Part shown: positions 5,756 through 5,890 of the stretch, one piece after another
Layout of the letters: every line of letters starts with the position of its first letter
How positions within the stretch are numbered: position 1 is the first letter of the stretch
Assembly (NCBI GenBank): GCA_031401815.1
Contig: JANNRW010000181.1
Location: 1-5,890 of the forward strand
DNA length: 5,890 bases
Direction: 5' to 3'
DNA from: JANNRW01 sp031401815
Lineage (GTDB): Bacteria > Desulfobacterota > Desulfuromonadia > Geobacterales > DSM-12255
Position numbers and translations under genes: made by a program
Notes under the pieces: model-generated
The model's input: the letters and a program-made list of their open reading frames with translations, nothing else
What the model was told of the DNA's origin: nothing
The model's database searches: none

Positions 5756-5890
5756 AGTGGTTGCGCTTTCTGAGACATGTGTGTAAGCAATGAACCTCGC
5801 TATTTCAAAAGGAGAGTTCAATGCAACAACATCGTACACGTCACAGCGCAGCTTTTAAGGCCAAGGTCGCTTTGGCCGCACTATCAGAGT
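5753..5890 (+). mobile_element. Left end of an IS3-family insertion sequence (partial)
   Basis: An orfA start typical of IS3-family elements lies at 5821, and the nucleotidyltransferase frame is broken just upstream. IS3-family ends start with TG; the TGAAGTGGTTGCG beginning at 5753 fits the break point and leaves a 68-nt leader before orfA, a usual distance. A second possible end is TGAACCTCGC at 5791. The right end, the second reading frame and the target duplication lie outside the window, so the boundary is inferred. Confidence 0.6.
5821..5890 (+). CDS. IS3-family transposase OrfA (N terminus, 3' partial)
   Basis: From ATG at 5821 the frame gives 23 residues to the window edge, beginning MQQHRTRHSAAFKAKVALAA. 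This is the classic start of IS3-family OrfA proteins (RxRHSxxFKAKVALxA), the first helix of a helix-turn-helix domain that binds the IS ends. AAGGAGAG at 5809-5816 is a suitable ribosome binding site. In this family OrfA is normally joined to OrfB by programmed frameshifting to make the active transposase; OrfB is beyond the window. Confidence 0.85.
   Translation, partial: MQQHRTRHSAAFKAKVALAALSE

Overview
The window holds the distal part of a type III CRISPR-Cas effector operon, all on the + strand, followed by a short decayed CRISPR-like repeat cluster, a truncated nucleotidyltransferase gene and the left edge of an IS3-family insertion sequence. The gene set (Csx10-like protein, small helical proteins, two Csm3-like RAMPs, a Csx19-like protein and a long RAMP of the NPYxFVP type) fits subtype III-D best. 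No cas10, cas6, cas1/cas2 or CARF effector is visible. The csx10-like gene runs off the left edge, so cas10 probably lies upstream.

Layout: 1-890, C-terminal part of csx10; 890-1273, small helical protein, candidate Cas11; 1286-1813, AT-rich gene for a second small helical, lysine-rich protein; 1797-2606, Csm3-like Cas7 with Lys at the position aligned to the catalytic Asp; 2599-3567, second Csm3-like Cas7 that keeps a candidate catalytic Asp; 3571-4092, csx19; 4079-5194, large Cas7-like RAMP. Spacings (1-nt overlap, 12-nt gap, 17-nt overlap, 8-nt overlap, 3-nt gap, 14-nt overlap) and a purine-rich ribosome binding site before each start point to one translationally coupled transcript making one complex.

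5195-5527 has no convincing gene. It holds three imperfect copies of a repeat whose 3' end resembles CRISPR repeats (GGATTGAAA), spaced 65 and 70 nt. The copies differ from one another, as in a degenerate array or array remnant. 5528-5755 encodes the first 75 residues of a Pol-beta-type nucleotidyltransferase that stops just after its two-Asp motif. The likely cause is the insertion sequence whose orfA starts at 5821.

In the expected working model, the Cas7-like subunits form the crRNA-binding backbone, Csx10 caps it as a Cas5-like subunit, the small proteins form the inner Cas11 filament, and Csx19 is an accessory subunit of III-D complexes.

The organism is a bacterium with moderately GC-rich DNA, Shine-Dalgarno-led genes and an IS3-type element. 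A proteobacterium of the Desulfuromonadales/Geobacter kind would fit, but this is a weak guess from style alone.
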